From: Delphinapterus leucas
Taxonomy: Eukaryota; Chordata; Mammalia; Artiodactyla; Monodontidae
Assembly (NCBI RefSeq): GCF_002288925.2
Contig: NW_022097993.1
Coordinates: 12,066,071-12,130,070, forward strand
Reading direction: 5' to 3'
Length of the DNA: 64,000 bases
This document shows positions 1-11,830 of this stretch, piece after piece; position 1 is the first letter of the stretch; the number at the start of each line of letters is the position of its first letter. The notes below the pieces were generated by a model. That model saw only the letters and a program-made list of their open reading frames with translations, ran no database searches and had not been told where the DNA came from. Both the position numbers and the translations under genes were made by a program.

Positions 1-296
1 ACTGCAGTCAGAGAAGAAAAAGAAATAATAGGAATCCAAATTGGAAAAGAAGAAGTAAAGCTGTCACTGTTTGCAGATGACATGATAGTATACATAGAGC
101 ATCCTAAAGATGCTACCAGAAAACTACTAGAGCTAATCAATGAATTTGGTAAAGTAGCAGGATACAAAATTAATGCACAGAAATCTCTTGCATTTGTATA
201 CACTAATGATGAAAAATCTGAAAGTGAAATTAAGAAAACGCTCCCACTTACCATTGGAACAAAAAGAATAAAATATCTAGGAATAAACCTACCTAA

Positions 297-396
297 NNNN
301 NNNNNNNNNNNNNNNNNNNNNNNNNNNNNNNNNNNNNNNNNNNNNNNNNNNNNNNNNNNNNNNNNNNNNNNNNNNNNNNNNNNNNNNNNNNNNNNN
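297..396. other. Assembly gap of 100 N
   Basis: One hundred N characters. That round number is usual for a gap of unknown size between contigs. The flanks repeat each other, so the true gap may be zero or negative. Confidence 0.99.
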
Positions 397-423
397 CTGG
401 TAGCATCTTTAGGATGCTACCAG
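397..423. repeat. Inverted repeat at contig edge
   Basis: 'ctggtagcatc' at 397-407 is the reverse complement of 'gatgctaccag' at 413-423. The first 17 bases after the gap (397-413) are the reverse complement of 103-119, so the contig starts with a short foldback of its own L1 sequence. Such foldbacks are typical of library or assembly chimeras. Confidence 0.85.
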
Positions 424-600
424 AAAACTACTAGAGCTAATCAATGAATTTGGTAAAGTAGCAGGATACAAAATTAATGCACAGAAATCTCTTGCATTTG
501 TATACACTAATGATGAAAAATCTGAAAGTGAAATTAAGAAAACGCTCCCACTTACCATTGGAACAAAAAGAATAAAATATCTAGGAATAAACCTACCTAA
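413..600 (+). repeat. Exact copy of 109-296 beyond the gap
   Basis: The 188 bases after the gap match 109-296 at a constant offset of 304, with no difference that I see. After 600 the L1 continues in normal order. The likely cause is overlapping contig ends that were not merged. A real tandem duplication inside L1 is the less likely alternative. Confidence 0.93.
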
Positions 601-1599
601 GGAGAAAAAAGACCTGTATGCACAAAATTATAAGACACTGACGAAAGAAATGAAAGATTATACAAATAGATGGAGAGATAAACCATGTTCTTGGATTGGA
701 AGAATCAACATTGTGAAAATGACTATACTACCCAAAGCAATCTACAGTTTCAATGCAATCCCTAACAAACTACCACTGGCATTTTTCACAGAACTAGAAT
801 AAAGAATTTCACAATTTGTATGGAAACACAAAAGACCCCGAATAGTCAAAGCAATCTTGAGAACGAAAAACGGAGCTGGAGGAACCAGGCTCCCTGACCT
901 CAGACTATACTACAAAGCTCCAGTAAGCAAGACAGTATGGTACTGGCACAAAAACAGAAATATAGATAAATGGAACAGGATAGAAAGCCCAGAGATAAAC
1001 CCACACACATATGGTCACCTTATCTTTGATAAAGGAGGTATGAATATACAGTGGAGAAAAGACAGCCTCTTCAATAGTTGTGCTGGGAAAACTGGACAGC
1101 TACATGCAAAAGAATGACATTAGAACACTCCCCAACAACATACACAAAAATAAGCTCAAAATGGATTAAAGACCTAAATGTAAGGGCAGAAACTATCAAA
1201 CTCTTAGAGGAAAACATAGGCAGAACATTCTATGACATAAATCACACCAAGATCCTTTTTGACCCACCTCCTAGAGCAATGGAAATAAAAATAAACAAAT
1301 GGGACCTAATGAAACTTCAAAGCTTTTGCACAGCAAAGGAAACCATAAACAAGATGAAAAGACAACCCTTAGAATGGGAGAAAATATTTGCAAATGAAGC
1401 AACTGACAAAAGGTTAATCTCTAAAATTTACAAGCAGCTCATGCAGCTCAATATCAAAACAACAAACAACCGAATTAAAAAATGGGTGGAAGACCTAAAG
1501 ACATTTCACCAAAGAAGGTATATAGATTGCCAACAAACACATGAAAGGATGCTCAACATCACTAATCATTAAAGAAAAGCAAATCAAAACTACAGTGAG

Positions 1600-1818
1600 G
1601 GCTTCCCTGGTGGCGCTGTGGTTTAGAGTCTGCCTGCCGATGCAGGGGACACGGGTTCGTGCCCGGGTCCGGGAAGATCTCACATGCCGTGGAGTGGCTG
1701 GGCCCGTAAGCCGTGGCCGCTGAGCCTGTGCGTCCCGAGCCTGTGCTCCTCAATGGGAGAGGCCACAGCAGTGAGAGGCCCACATACCGCAAAAAAAACA
1801 AAACAAACAAACAAAAAC
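1600..1818 (+). mobile_element. CHR-superfamily SINE, short-body type
   Basis: A tRNA-Glu-derived SINE with internal promoter regions, followed by the GC-rich short body and an A-rich tail. It is inserted in the L1. TSDs 'actacagtgag' (1589-1599) and 'actacaatgag' (1819-1829) differ at one base. It moved using L1 enzymes in trans and is younger than its host L1. Confidence 0.95.
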
Positions 1819-2690
1819 ACTACAATGAGATATCATCTCACACTGGTCAGAATGTTCATCATCAAAAAATCTACAGACATAAATGCTGGAGAGGGTGTGG
1901 AGAAAAGGGAACCCTCTTGCACTGCTGGTGAGAATGTAAATTGATACAGCCACTATGGAGAACAGTATGGAGGTTCCTTAAAAAACTAAAAATAGAACTA
2001 CCTTATGACCCAGCAATCTCACTACTGGGCATATACCCTGAGAAAACAATAATTCAAAAAGAGTCATGTACCAAAATGTTCATTGCAGCTCTATTTACAA
2101 TAGGCAGGACATGGAAGCAACCTAAGTGTCCATCAACAGATGAATGGATAAAGAAGATGTGGCACATATATACAATGGAATATTACCCAGCCATATAGAG
2201 AAACGAAATTGAGTTATTTGTAATGAGGTGGATGGACCTAGAGTCTGTCATACATTGTGAAGGAAGTCAGAAAGAGAAAAACAAATACCGTATGCTAACA
2301 CATATATATGTAATCCAGAAAAAAAAATGTCATGAAGAACCTAGTGGCAAGATAGGAATAAAGACGCAGACGTAGAGAATGGACTTGAGGACACAGGGAG
2401 GGGGAAGGGTAATATGGGACGAAGTGAGAGAGTGGCATAGACATATATACACTACCAAATGTAAAATAGATAACTAGTGCGAAGCAGCCGCATAGCACAG
2501 GGAGATCAGTTCGGTGCTCTGTGACCACCTAGAGGGGTTGGATAGGGAGGGCGGGAGGGACAGAGACGCAAGAGGGAAGAGATATGGGGACATATGTATA
2601 TGTATAACTGATTCACTTTGTTTTAAAGCAGAAACTAACACACCATTGTAAAGCAATTATACTCCAATAAAGATGTTAAAAAAAAAAAAA

Positions 2691-2991
2691 GAATCCACCT
2701 GCCAATGCATGGGACACAGGTTCGAGCCCTGGTCCGGGAATATCCCACATGCCGTGGAGCAACTAAGCCCATGTGCCACAACTACTGAGCCTGCACTCTA
2801 GAGCCCACGAGCCACAACTACTGAGCCCTTGTGCCACAACTACTGAAGCCCGTGAGCCTAGAGCCTGTGTTTCCCAGGAAGAGAAGTCCTTGCTCTCCGC
2901 AGCTAGAGAAAACCCACACACAGCAACGAAGACCCAACGCAACCAAATAAATAAATAAAATAAATAATTAAATAAATTTATATTAAAAAAA
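2691..2991 (+). mobile_element. CHR-superfamily SINE, long-body type, lacking its first ~35 bp
   Basis: It begins abruptly at 'gaatccacctgccaatgc', directly after the L1 poly-A tail. It has the repeated 'ccacaactactgagcc' motifs of the long body and an 'aaataaataaat' tail. The missing head 'cttccctggtggtgcagtgg' is not in the window. The simplest explanation is that the L1 landed in this SINE and the head lies left of the window. Confidence 0.88.
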
Positions 2992-4734
2992 TGGCCTCTC
3001 TGCTTATGAACTCCCGAACAACTTTTACCCTAACTTCCAGACAAGTCTCTGGTCACCACATTCCACTGACTTAGAATCCTCTTCTTCCAGATCTATGCTT
3101 TTCAGATCTTCCAAAGGCAGGAATGCTTCCTATATCCCAAATCACTGACCCAGCCAGGATTGATCCCTATCCCCTAGTGGTTAGTTAGCACTAAGATATT
3201 AAGGTACAATGTTATCTTCTTTATATTTAAAATTTAAAATATTACTGTTATTTGCATTTCCTTATCCAAAATGTTCTTCTTATTTAGTAAATTCATAATA
3301 AATGTTTATCAATTGCTTTTTTAAAACAATCAGCAGCAGCTGTTGTCAACAGGTGACAATGTAGCAAAAGCTCCTTGAAGCATTACTTGTTAGGCTGAGA
3401 ACTTATCACTTTCATCTATCTTCTTCAGTGAAGCCATCAAAGCAAATTTCTTCAATTTCCCCATTATTAACACCAATATGTATTCATTCAACTATGCAGA
3501 AGAAATTATAAGTCTTATAAAAATAAAATAGCTTTTTAGGAAGAAAGTACAGCAGAAGTGGCTGCCATCCTATCCCATAGAAATCAATGGAGAAATTTTA
3601 GTTAAATTATTTTTGCTGGTCCCAGTAAATAGAATGTATGAAATAAATTTGAGATAGAGCATTGTGATTGATGATGGTTTGGAATGTGTAGAAAATATTG
3701 AACAGAGCCACAAACCTACTTCCAAGGAAAGTGCCACGAGAATCCTGGAAATAATCCAGTAGTAAGACATTTTTGAGCTGGGTTGGCAGTTCCATCAGTG
3801 ACTGAGTGGAATCTGAAAGGACCTGTGTGGTGGTGTGGAAGAAATGCAGCCATAGCAGAAAGTATTAGCAAGTCAGTACTTTGATGTTACTGTTAGATCC
3901 TAGAATTACTGAACTATTAAGCTTGCCATGAAGAAATGACTAATATATATTGCCCACTTTCATTTAATAAGCTCTCCTTGTGCTTTATTTTGAACAATCA
4001 CAATCTCTTCACTTAAAGCACGGTCAAATATAGTCTTATGAATAGAGACACCAAGTTCTTGGAATTTATCTCTGGCTGGGCACATGACATTGAGCCAGTC
4101 ATTATGAATCTTTGTTTCACACCTGGAAGTAAGCCCATTAAAAAATCTCAGGAGCAAAGGTTCTTAAAATTCTGTGAGATTTTGAAATGGAAATTTTATA
4201 TATCACTTCTGTAAATGGTGAGACAGCACATATATTTTATAAAGGACCTGTTAAGTCTAGCATTCTTCTAGCATTCTATCATTCTAGTCTTGCATAGTTC
4301 ATGTAAGATTTATCTATGATACTATTCAAATTATCATGTGTAATTAATGTTTTTAATGTAAGTATGCTACTTTATTGATTTTGTGCCCAAAGGCAACCTC
4401 TCTATTTTCTTGCACTGATGTAGCCTAAATTATGACTAATTTCCACTACCTTTTCTCTCCACTAACCCCTAGTTATAATTCCGTTCCTGTGGCATAGTAA
4501 CCATATTGGCACACTCAGTACCATTCCATCCCCTGCTATACTACAGAAACTAGCTGGCTACAAATCACACCTGGGGACTCCCTTGCAGCTGGGGTTCTGC
4601 ACGTCTTTGGGTTCCTCCAAGCAGATACATCCACAGAAAACTGGAGGCAGAAATGAGCGATCAGAAGGGGGTGGCACCACAAAGAGAGAGGGGTTCTTCC
4701 AGGAATACGTTTGAGAAAAACTCTAAGGCTCATA
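2992..4734. other. No recognised feature
   Basis: AT-rich sequence with no repeat family or exon that I can name. Short minus-strand reading frames at 3607-3795 and 3960-4157 look protein-like but match nothing I recognise. Small imperfect repeats of 'tagcattct' lie near 4258-4280. Confidence 0.5.
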
Positions 4735-5780
4735 TGCTGGAACAGAACAGCTGAGGGGAGTGTCTCAGGGAACAGAATTGGCGATCACATCCTGCAGGTC
4801 CTTGTAAGAGATTTTAAAGCCTTTGGTTTTACACTGAGCGAGATTGGAAACAACTGGAAGAGTTTGAACAGAGAGACATCGTCTGACTTCGGTTTAAAGG
4901 GAGTGCTCTGGCTGATGTTGAAAAGAGATTGTAACGCTGCAGGGGTGGAAACAGAACGACCAGTTAGGAGGTCATCACAAACAACCAAGAGGGAGGTGAT
5001 GGTGGCTCCAGTTGGGTGTCAGCAGTGGAGGTGGGAAGAACAGTCAGATCCTGGTTGTATTCTGAAAGAATGCCTAGGGGTTTCCTGGGTTTTCTCATCC
5101 CAGATGACAGATGACTCTTCCACTGGAGAGTGGAGTTGCCAAGTGTATCCAGGAGGGGGCGCACTCACCCATATCAAATGCAGCCCATAGACAGGAGAGA
5201 GAGGATTGAGAAGTGAAAACTGGTAATGTGGTTGTTATAGGTGACCGAGACAAGAGTGGTTTTGGTGAAGCTGGGCATAAAAGACACATTGGAATGTATT
5301 AAGAGAGAATGGGAGGGCAGTTGGAGACAGTGTAGATAGTGCTTTCGAGGAATTTTGCTCTAGGAAAGCAAAGCAATATAGTGCTACCTGGCAGCAGAGA
5401 GACAAAGGAAAGTTTTTTTGTTTTTTTTTTTTGTTTTTTATAGTACCGGAGAAATAACAGTGAATTTTCGTGGTAAAAGACTAGCAGAGAAAATAAATGT
5501 GTTGATGTGGGAGAGATAGAAGAGAATTGCTAGAACGATGCCTTTACGGAGGAAAGAAGAGATGGGGTCCTATGTTTATGTGGATGGCCTGGTTTCAGAC
5601 AGATGCAGGGGTAGTTCACTCTTAGTTACAGATAGGAAGGCAGAGCATGTAGGTGGAGATGCAGGTAGGGGTCTGGAAGTTTTCTTCTAGTTGCTTCGAT
5701 TTTATCAGTGAAAGAGGACTCAAGGGTAACAGCTGCCCGTGAGTTCGAGATGATTATTGGGTCAATTAATGAGTAGTCAG
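4735..5780 (-). mobile_element. L2 retrotransposon fragment, about 1 kb
   Basis: An old LINE of the L2/CR1 group, read on the minus strand. Blocks that agree with the L2 pattern are colinear: 'catcctgcaggtccttgta' near 4790, 'gaccagttaggaggtcat' near 4960, 'gagaatgggagggcagttgg' near 5305, and a block near 5490-5560. A T-tract at 5415-5440 has expanded. No usable reading frame remains. The right edge is uncertain and similarity may reach 5960. Confidence 0.75.
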
Positions 5781-7945
5781 GTGAGTGGTGATGTATCACT
5801 CTCAAGTTAGTTCAGGGTTAATCACATCTTTGTCCAGTGCCTTGGCATGGCTGGATGGAGAGTAGGGGGAAGTGAGTAAGAGAATGGAGTCTGAACTTTG
5901 TTAGGAGGAAACTAGGCAGGAAGTGGGGCAGGGCATCTGGGCCCAATTCAAGAAAACTTGGGGCTCAGAAGAGGTACTGATTGCAGCAGGGGGTAGGATC
6001 TGGGAAACACTCTGAAAATCAAGGCAAACGGTGAGGATGCACACGGAATGGGGAGAACCCCTTGTGTGTACGGGATGCACAGACCCCATCCCAGGGACAG
6101 CTAGATCCTAGCAGAAACCCTGGCTCCTATCCTACTTCTAACAGTCTGTTCAGGTGCTAGGAGGGCTGAACTGACACATGGAAGCCCTTTGTTGCCTGGA
6201 GCTTGAGAATCCTGTTGAAACAAACAGAAAATGGCAGAATTCAGTTTATTTTTGGTCTATCTACGTGATGGTGGAATCCTCCTATCCATTACATTAAGGT
6301 TTTGTCCACACAAGCACGTAAATTTAAGCAAATAGCTGATCACTGGGCTTGTTCCAACACCGTCTCTGATATCTCAGAATAAGAGTAATTTCTAAGTGAA
6401 GCAGATTGTAAAATGTATGTTCCCTTTAAGCGATTCAAATGTTCGTATACACTGTAACATGTTATTCTGAGAGGCATACATCACTGTGAATGAGAAACCT
6501 GTGTGTTAGAGAGCAAAACTTCCAAGATCACAAGTGGTGATTGACAGGTCGGGACCCCCCAATTCTGATTTTGATTCAATGAACACTCACTAAGTTGCTA
6601 TGTGCCAGACACCCTGCTGGGTGGTTTGTTTCAACCTCTTTATTTCCAGCCCTCTGCTCTTTGCTCCCCCCGCCCAAAATAACATCATCTCAAGAAAGCT
6701 GCATCACCAAAAGGACTATTTTTTTAGACTAAATAATGTGAAATAATGGTCACATCTTGTATTGATCAATATCCTCCCATTATCTTCACTAATAAGTGAT
6801 TTCAACTTAAATCTGCAATTATTTTCACAAGGAGGAGCTATAGCCATTTCTCCTGCAGAATTGTAACTGCCCATGTTCCAATTTTTTGTTGTTGTTGTTT
6901 AAAATATCATCTCCTGAAAGAATCTTATAAAATGAAGACTATTTTCAATTTGTTAGTCAAAGGAGAAAAGTGTTGGTGTTTTTGGTGGTAAGGCAATTAA
7001 TGGTACTGAATTCATTTCCTGCCATTTCTCCAATGAATACTCAGACTAGTGTGCATAACAGAAAAATAAGAGGCAGTAAGAAAACTGTGCCTCTCTTGCA
7101 CCTGTATTCATCTTAGAAGCAGGTGTTTATAGCTACTTTAAATGGGTGTTCAGATAATACGGTGAATTTTGTCATCACTATGCCAGAGCAAGTAATCAGA
7201 CTCAAGAAAGAGATCTATATGCTTAAAGAAATCTGTCTAGGCTGACAAAGTTGATCTCTATAAAGAGCTAATGGGCTTGGCTGTTTAAGTGCTTGCTTGG
7301 GAGAGCAGTATGTAGACAAAACTAACAGTGCCAGTGGCAGTTCAGGCTAACACTTCAACTGTTTACAGTCCTGGTATTTTAAGATCAATATTCCTTTAAT
7401 TTATACAGTTTGGAGCCAGGATAGGGCTTTATGTCTCAGAATTTCACTCTACCATCCAGGGGATGTTGTTTTTTAAGAACGTACACAACTATTTGAAAAT
7501 TCCAACATGATGTGTGAGACTTGGCATTCCCAATAATAAAATATATATTTTAAAGGCCTTTCTTTAGGAAACACGGGGCCAGAAATTGGTACACTTGTTA
7601 TGTTCTAAGTGTATTGATTAAGCTCTCTGACTTTCCTCTGCCTAACCTTGTTGCTTATCTGAAACAGGAATGGGCTTCTTAATAAGCAGTACAAATAGAA
7701 ATGGGGCATAGTACTTTAATAAAGAGCTAACACATTAGAGAAAATCCCAAAGGAATTTTCAGAAACCTGTATTTAAAAGCTGATCTTTCAAAAATCTAAA
7801 CAAATTAGAATTGAGTGACCACTTGGTTCTCTTGTTAAAGAAAATAATTTTTATGGTTTAAAAAAATCTAGTACTTTCCCTAGGGCTGTTCACACCATTT
7901 CTACCATCTTCCTTTAAATTTTTTATACTATTTTTTAACTTAACT
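5781..7945. other. Mostly unrecognised sequence
   Basis: No gene seen. One small L2/MIR-like piece is listed separately at 6565-6640. The rest is AT-rich and single-copy by eye. Confidence 0.5.
6565..6640 (-). mobile_element. L2 3'-end fragment
   Basis: 'gctatgtgccagacaccctg' matches the reverse-strand L2 tail pattern (gctatgtgccaggcac...). Short and diverged. Confidence 0.5.
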
Positions 7946-7958
7946 TTATTTAGGTTTT

Positions 7959-9365
7959 TTCTTTTTTTTACATCTTTATTGGAGTATAATTGCTTTACAA
8001 TGGTGTGTTAGTTTCTGCTTTATAACAAAGTGAATCACTTATACATATACATATGTTCCCATATCTCTTCCCTCTTGCGTCTCCCTCCCTCCCACCCTCC
8101 CTATCCCACCCCTCCAGGCGGTCACAAAGGTCACAAAGCACCGAGCTGATCTCCCTGTTCTATGTGGCTGCTTCCCACTAGCTATCTACCTTAAGTTTGG
8201 TAGTGTATATATGTCCATGCCTCTCTCTCGCTTTGTCACAGCTTACCCTTCCCCCTCCCCATATCCTCAAGTCCATTCTCTAGTAGGTCTGTGTCTTTAT
8301 TCCTGTCTTACCCCTAGGTTCTTCATGACTTTTTTTTTTTTTTACTTAAATTCCATATATATGTGTTAGCATACGGTATTTGTCTTTCTCTTTCTGACTT
8401 ACTTCACTCTGTATGACAGACTCTAGGTCTATCCACCTCATTACAAATAGCTCAATTTTGTTTCTTTTTATGCCTGAGTAATATTCCATTGCATATATGT
8501 GCCACATCTTCTTTATCCATTCATCCGATCATGGACACTTAGGTTGTTTCCATCTCCGGGCTATTGTAAATAGAGCTGCAATGAACATTTTGGTACGTGA
8601 CTCTTTTTGAATTATGGTTTTCTCAGGGTATATGCCCAGTAGTGGGATTGCTGGGTCATATGGTAGTTCTATTTTTAGTTTTTTAAGGAACCACCATACT
8701 GTTCTCCATAGTGGCTGTACCAATTCACATTCCCACCAGCAGTGCAAGAGTGCTCCCTTTTCTCCACACGCTCTCCAGCATTTATTGTTTCTAGATTTTT
8801 TGATGATGGCCATTCTGACTGGTGTGAGATGATATCTCATTGTAGTTTTGATTTGCATTTCTCTAATGATTAATGATGTTGAGCATTCTTTCATGTGTTT
8901 GTTGGCATTCTGTATATCTTCTTTGGAGAAATGTCTATTTAGTTCTTCTGCCCATTTTTGGATTGGGTTCTTTGTTTTTTGTTATTGAGCTGCATGAGCT
9001 GCTTGTAAATTTTGGAGATTAATCCTTTGTCAGTTGCTTCATTTGCAAATATTTTCTCCCATTCTGAGGGTTGTCTTTTGGTCTTGTTTATGGTTTCCTT
9101 TGCTGTGCAAAAGCTTTTAAGTTTCATTGGGTCCCATTTGTTTATTTTTGTTTTTATTTCCATTTCTTTAGGAGGTGGGTCAAAAAGGATCTTGCTGTGA
9201 TTTATGTCATAGAGTGTTCTGCCTATGTTTTCCTCTAAGAGTTTGATAGTTTCTGGCCTTACATTTAGGTCTTTAATCCATTTTGAGCTTATTTTTGTGT
9301 ATGGTGTTAGGGAGTGATCTAATCTCATACTTTTACATGTACCTGTCCAGTTTTCCCAGCACCAC
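7959..9365 (-). mobile_element. L1, 5'-truncated, with target-site duplication
   Basis: A minus-strand L1 tail of about 1.4 kb. The poly-T start and 3' UTR (type a, 'catctttattggagtataat') are followed by the C-terminal part of ORF2 in reverse. TSD 'ttatttaggtttt' occurs at 7946-7958 and exactly at 9366-9378, which proves a standard target-primed insertion. The ORF2 portion is frame-broken in places. The ORF that runs through 9365 into the flank is accidental. Confidence 0.96.
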
Positions 9366-9378
9366 TTATTTAGGTTTT

Positions 9379-9969
9379 GAATGAATAATACTTTCATATG
9401 TTTCAAAAATAAAAATAATATAAAAATATATACACAGAGAAGTTTTGCTACCACCCCTATTTTCCTCCATCTCCAATAAGGAATAGCTGTGAAGAAACAT
9501 TTATTTATTTTCTTGATACCATTTGTTGAGAATCTCTAAGCTCTCTGGGGATGCAGCTGTCCTTCTCAAAGCAAGATCCATTCCAAGCGAAGCCAAGTGA
9601 AGTGTACTCTTGATCGTTGTTTCACTGAATAAATACTATGCAGACAAAAAAAACTATAGAAACATCAGTTTCTCTTTCCCCTTTTGGCCTGCATAAACAC
9701 ATGGGCACATCATCTCTAAAAGTGGATAAGTCCATCCCTCCATGGGTTGTAAGTACAACAAAATCACAATATATACACGGTACATCGGAAATGATTCACT
9801 AGCTCAAAAGAAGTCAATGCAGACAAAATGGCCCCTGAGGAACTGACTTCTTCAAGAAAAATGACCAAGTTAAAAAAAAAATCTAATGTGGCTACTCGAC
9901 AGGACTCAAGTGCTCTTGCATTTATATAAGCAGAAGAATCAGAAACTGGGACAGTTTTATTTCAGGTGA
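9379..9969. other. No recognised feature
   Basis: A-rich sequence right of the L1. A stretch near 9515-9570 vaguely resembles a reversed L2 tail, but this is too weak to call. Confidence 0.45.
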
Positions 9970-10725
9970 CTTGTGAGTACCGAATTTGAAAAATCAGTCA
10001 TTGAACAGCAGAGTAGATACCACAGAAAACTGGATCGGTGAACTAGCAAAGCAGCTCAAGAAAGTCTCAGAGAAGATAAAGGAAAAAAATAAAGGACTAG
10101 GGTACAAAGGATGCAGAAAAGTCAAATACAGGCATAAAGAAAAATACAGAAAGTTTTCCCTAATATTTATGAGTGTGATAGCCACCTGGACACATTTAAA
10201 ATGCTGTGTCCTAAGCCCCATCTTCAGAGGTGCTAGTTGAGTATGTTGGGGATTCGACTGAGGTTTACCTATTTTTCAAAATATGAACATGGAGTGATTT
10301 TAATGATACGAAAATCTGGGAAAACACTGTCGCAGATGAAGAAAAAGCACCCAAACAAACAAGCCAAAAAAAATTTAAAATATTCATAGATATAATATTA
10401 TTTCCAGGAGTTTTAAAAAGACTTGGTCTTCATAATAAAGGGGTCATCAAATCCAAATAAAATTAATGATGAGACATAGTCTACTAAATTGAATTTCAGA
10501 AACAAAGGGGAAATCGTTCAAATATCTAGTCAGAAAATCTTATAGAAGGCAAAAAATCCTTTTTGTTATACTTCTATGAGACTAAACACTAAAAGAGGAG
10601 GAAGAAATGTCAGCAGTTGTGGCATAAAAGCTATACTGCCTGAAAAGCCATTGTTCACTGCAGTAGCAGGAAAGACATTTGCAGATAAACAACAGCTCAA
10701 AAAGTGCTTTATTTGCTTACCTCTC
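9970..10725 (+). mobile_element. Decayed ancient L1/HAL1 ORF1-region fragment
   Basis: Scattered agreement with the ORF1 part of old mammalian L1 or HAL1: 'ttgcagataaacaacagctc' near 10679-10698 matches the conserved 'cagataaacaa' block, and a lysine-rich coiled-coil-like frame lies near 9986-10160. No frame is intact. This could be several overlapping fragments. Confidence 0.4.
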
Positions 10726-10884
10726 CTGAAGTTATTGCACATAGAGGAATGTTAATCATAAATTAGAAATGGAAAAAGTGTAAGTCTAAAATTGTTAACA
10801 TAGCTTAAAATGCCAAAAACATAATGTATTGAATTAGAATATATGTACTATCTGAAAAGAAAATGAATAATCATGATAATCTGG

Positions 10885-11505
10885 ATGTTTTGTTTTATTT
10901 ATTTTTTAAAAAACATTTTATTTTCAGATAATTTCCAACTCTCGTGTTGCATGAATAGCATGACAAATTCCTGAATATCCTTGTCCCAAATTCAAGTTTT
11001 GCCCATTGTCAATGCCCTCATAACAAAAGGTCTAATTCAGGACCACACAATGTACCCAATTGTCATATCTCCCTGGCTTCCTTCAGTCTAGAAGAATTCC
11101 TCAGTCTGATTCCTCAGTCTAATTCCTCAGACTTTAATGACCTTGACATTTTTTTTTTTTTTGCGGTACGCGGGCCTCTCACTGCTGTGGCCTCTCCCGT
11201 TGCGGAGCACAGGCTCCGGACGCGCAGGCTCAGCGGCCATGGCTCACGGGCCCAGCCGCTCCGCGGCATGTGGGATCTTCCTGGACCGGGGCACGAACCC
11301 GCGTCCCCTGCATCGGCAGGTGGACTCTCAACCACTGCGCCACCAAGGAAGCCCGACCTTGACATTTTTGAAGGTCAATTATTCTGTAGAAACTTTCTAA
11401 ATTTCTGTTTGATATTTCCTCTTGTGTATAACCAGGTTATGATTTTATTTGCTGAAATAATAGTGATGCTGTATTCTTCTCATTGTTGGATTTTTCTTTT
11501 TTTAG
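10885..11505 (-). mobile_element. Ancient L1M-type 3' UTR fragment, split by a SINE
   Basis: Blocks such as 'cccaattgtcatatctccct', 'ccttgacatttttgaaggtc' and 'gtgatgctgtattcttctca' match the 3' UTR of old L1 subfamilies read in reverse. The T-rich left end fits a reversed poly-A. A SINE splits it at 11154-11354. Confidence 0.6.
11154..11354 (-). mobile_element. CHR-superfamily SINE, short-body type
   Basis: A complete reverse-oriented copy, with poly-T on the left and the tRNA-Glu head at the right. Perfect 15-bp TSD 'gaccttgacattttt' at 11139-11153 and 11355-11369. It lies within the old L1 3' UTR. The exact TSD suggests a fairly recent insertion. Confidence 0.97.
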
Positions 11506-11654
11506 AGACATTATTTCAACAAAAACTTGGGGATGGGAAGAAGAGGAGGTAGAAATATACTAACTTTTCACCTTATGTGTGGCTATCAATAAACGTAGTT
11601 TATTTTTTACCTTGATAGACTAATATATGTTAAAATGTAATTAAAATGTGAATG

Positions 11655-11830
11655 CATGGCACCTGACACAAAGACTACAATTCCCATGCTTCCTGGCAAG
11701 TAGGTGTGGCCATGGCACCAGGAAGTTAGGGGAAGAAATACCAGAAAAGAAAGAGACATGAGGGGGAGCCCCCAAAACTGTGTACTAACTTCTCAAATCC
11801 TTCCACATGTGTGGAAGATGCCAGGATGCC
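11655..11830. repeat. Possible ancient interspersed repeat, related to 35370-35640
   Basis: 'gactacaattcccatgcttc' followed by 'ggtgtggccatggcaccagg' resembles a widespread mammalian repeat with 'ctacaatttcccagcctccc' and 'ggtgtggccatgtgac'. I cannot name the family or its orientation. Confidence 0.4.

Larger units (their letters stand above)
1..2318 (+). pseudogene. L1 ORF2 (endonuclease/reverse transcriptase) remnant
   Basis: This is the C-terminal half of L1 ORF2, which encodes the enzyme that copies L1 RNA into the genome. The reverse-transcriptase metal-binding motif appears as FADD near 73-84. The palm/thumb region follows to about 900, then the C-terminal region (WIKKMWHIYTMEYY near 2145-2186). 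Several breaks inactivate it: in-frame TAA at 800-802, a frame change near 1078-1117, a SINE insertion at 1600-1818, and TAG at 2196-2198. The end near 2318 is placed by analogy with the other copies here, where the protein ends in a THICG-like sequence. No endonuclease domain lies in the window. Confidence 0.9.
1..2690 (+). mobile_element. L1 retrotransposon, 3' part, left edge outside window
   Basis: A non-LTR retrotransposon on the + strand. It runs from the reverse-transcriptase part of ORF2 (FADDMIVY around 73-96) through the ORF2 C-terminus and 3' UTR to 'ccaataaagatgttaaa' and a poly-A tail ending at 2690. It is interrupted by a 100-N gap with an artefactual duplication, and by a SINE at 1600-1818. 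The 3' UTR is type a (reverse complement 'catctttattggagtataa'). The 5' side lies beyond the window. The copy is dead because ORF2 is broken. Confidence 0.95.

Noticed and set aside
1600..1680. Functional tRNA-Glu gene at SINE heads
   Set aside because: The tRNA-like part is SINE head sequence followed by the SINE body and A-tail, and it does not fold as an intact tRNA gene by eye.
4711..5190. 159-codon + strand open frame
   Set aside because: It lies antisense within the L2 fragment on the minus strand. No recognisable protein domain.
11187..11552. 121-codon + frame, and similar 80-150 codon proline/arginine-rich frames over other SINEs
   Set aside because: They arise from the GC-rich SINE body, recur in the same form at every short-body SINE, and have no coding origin.
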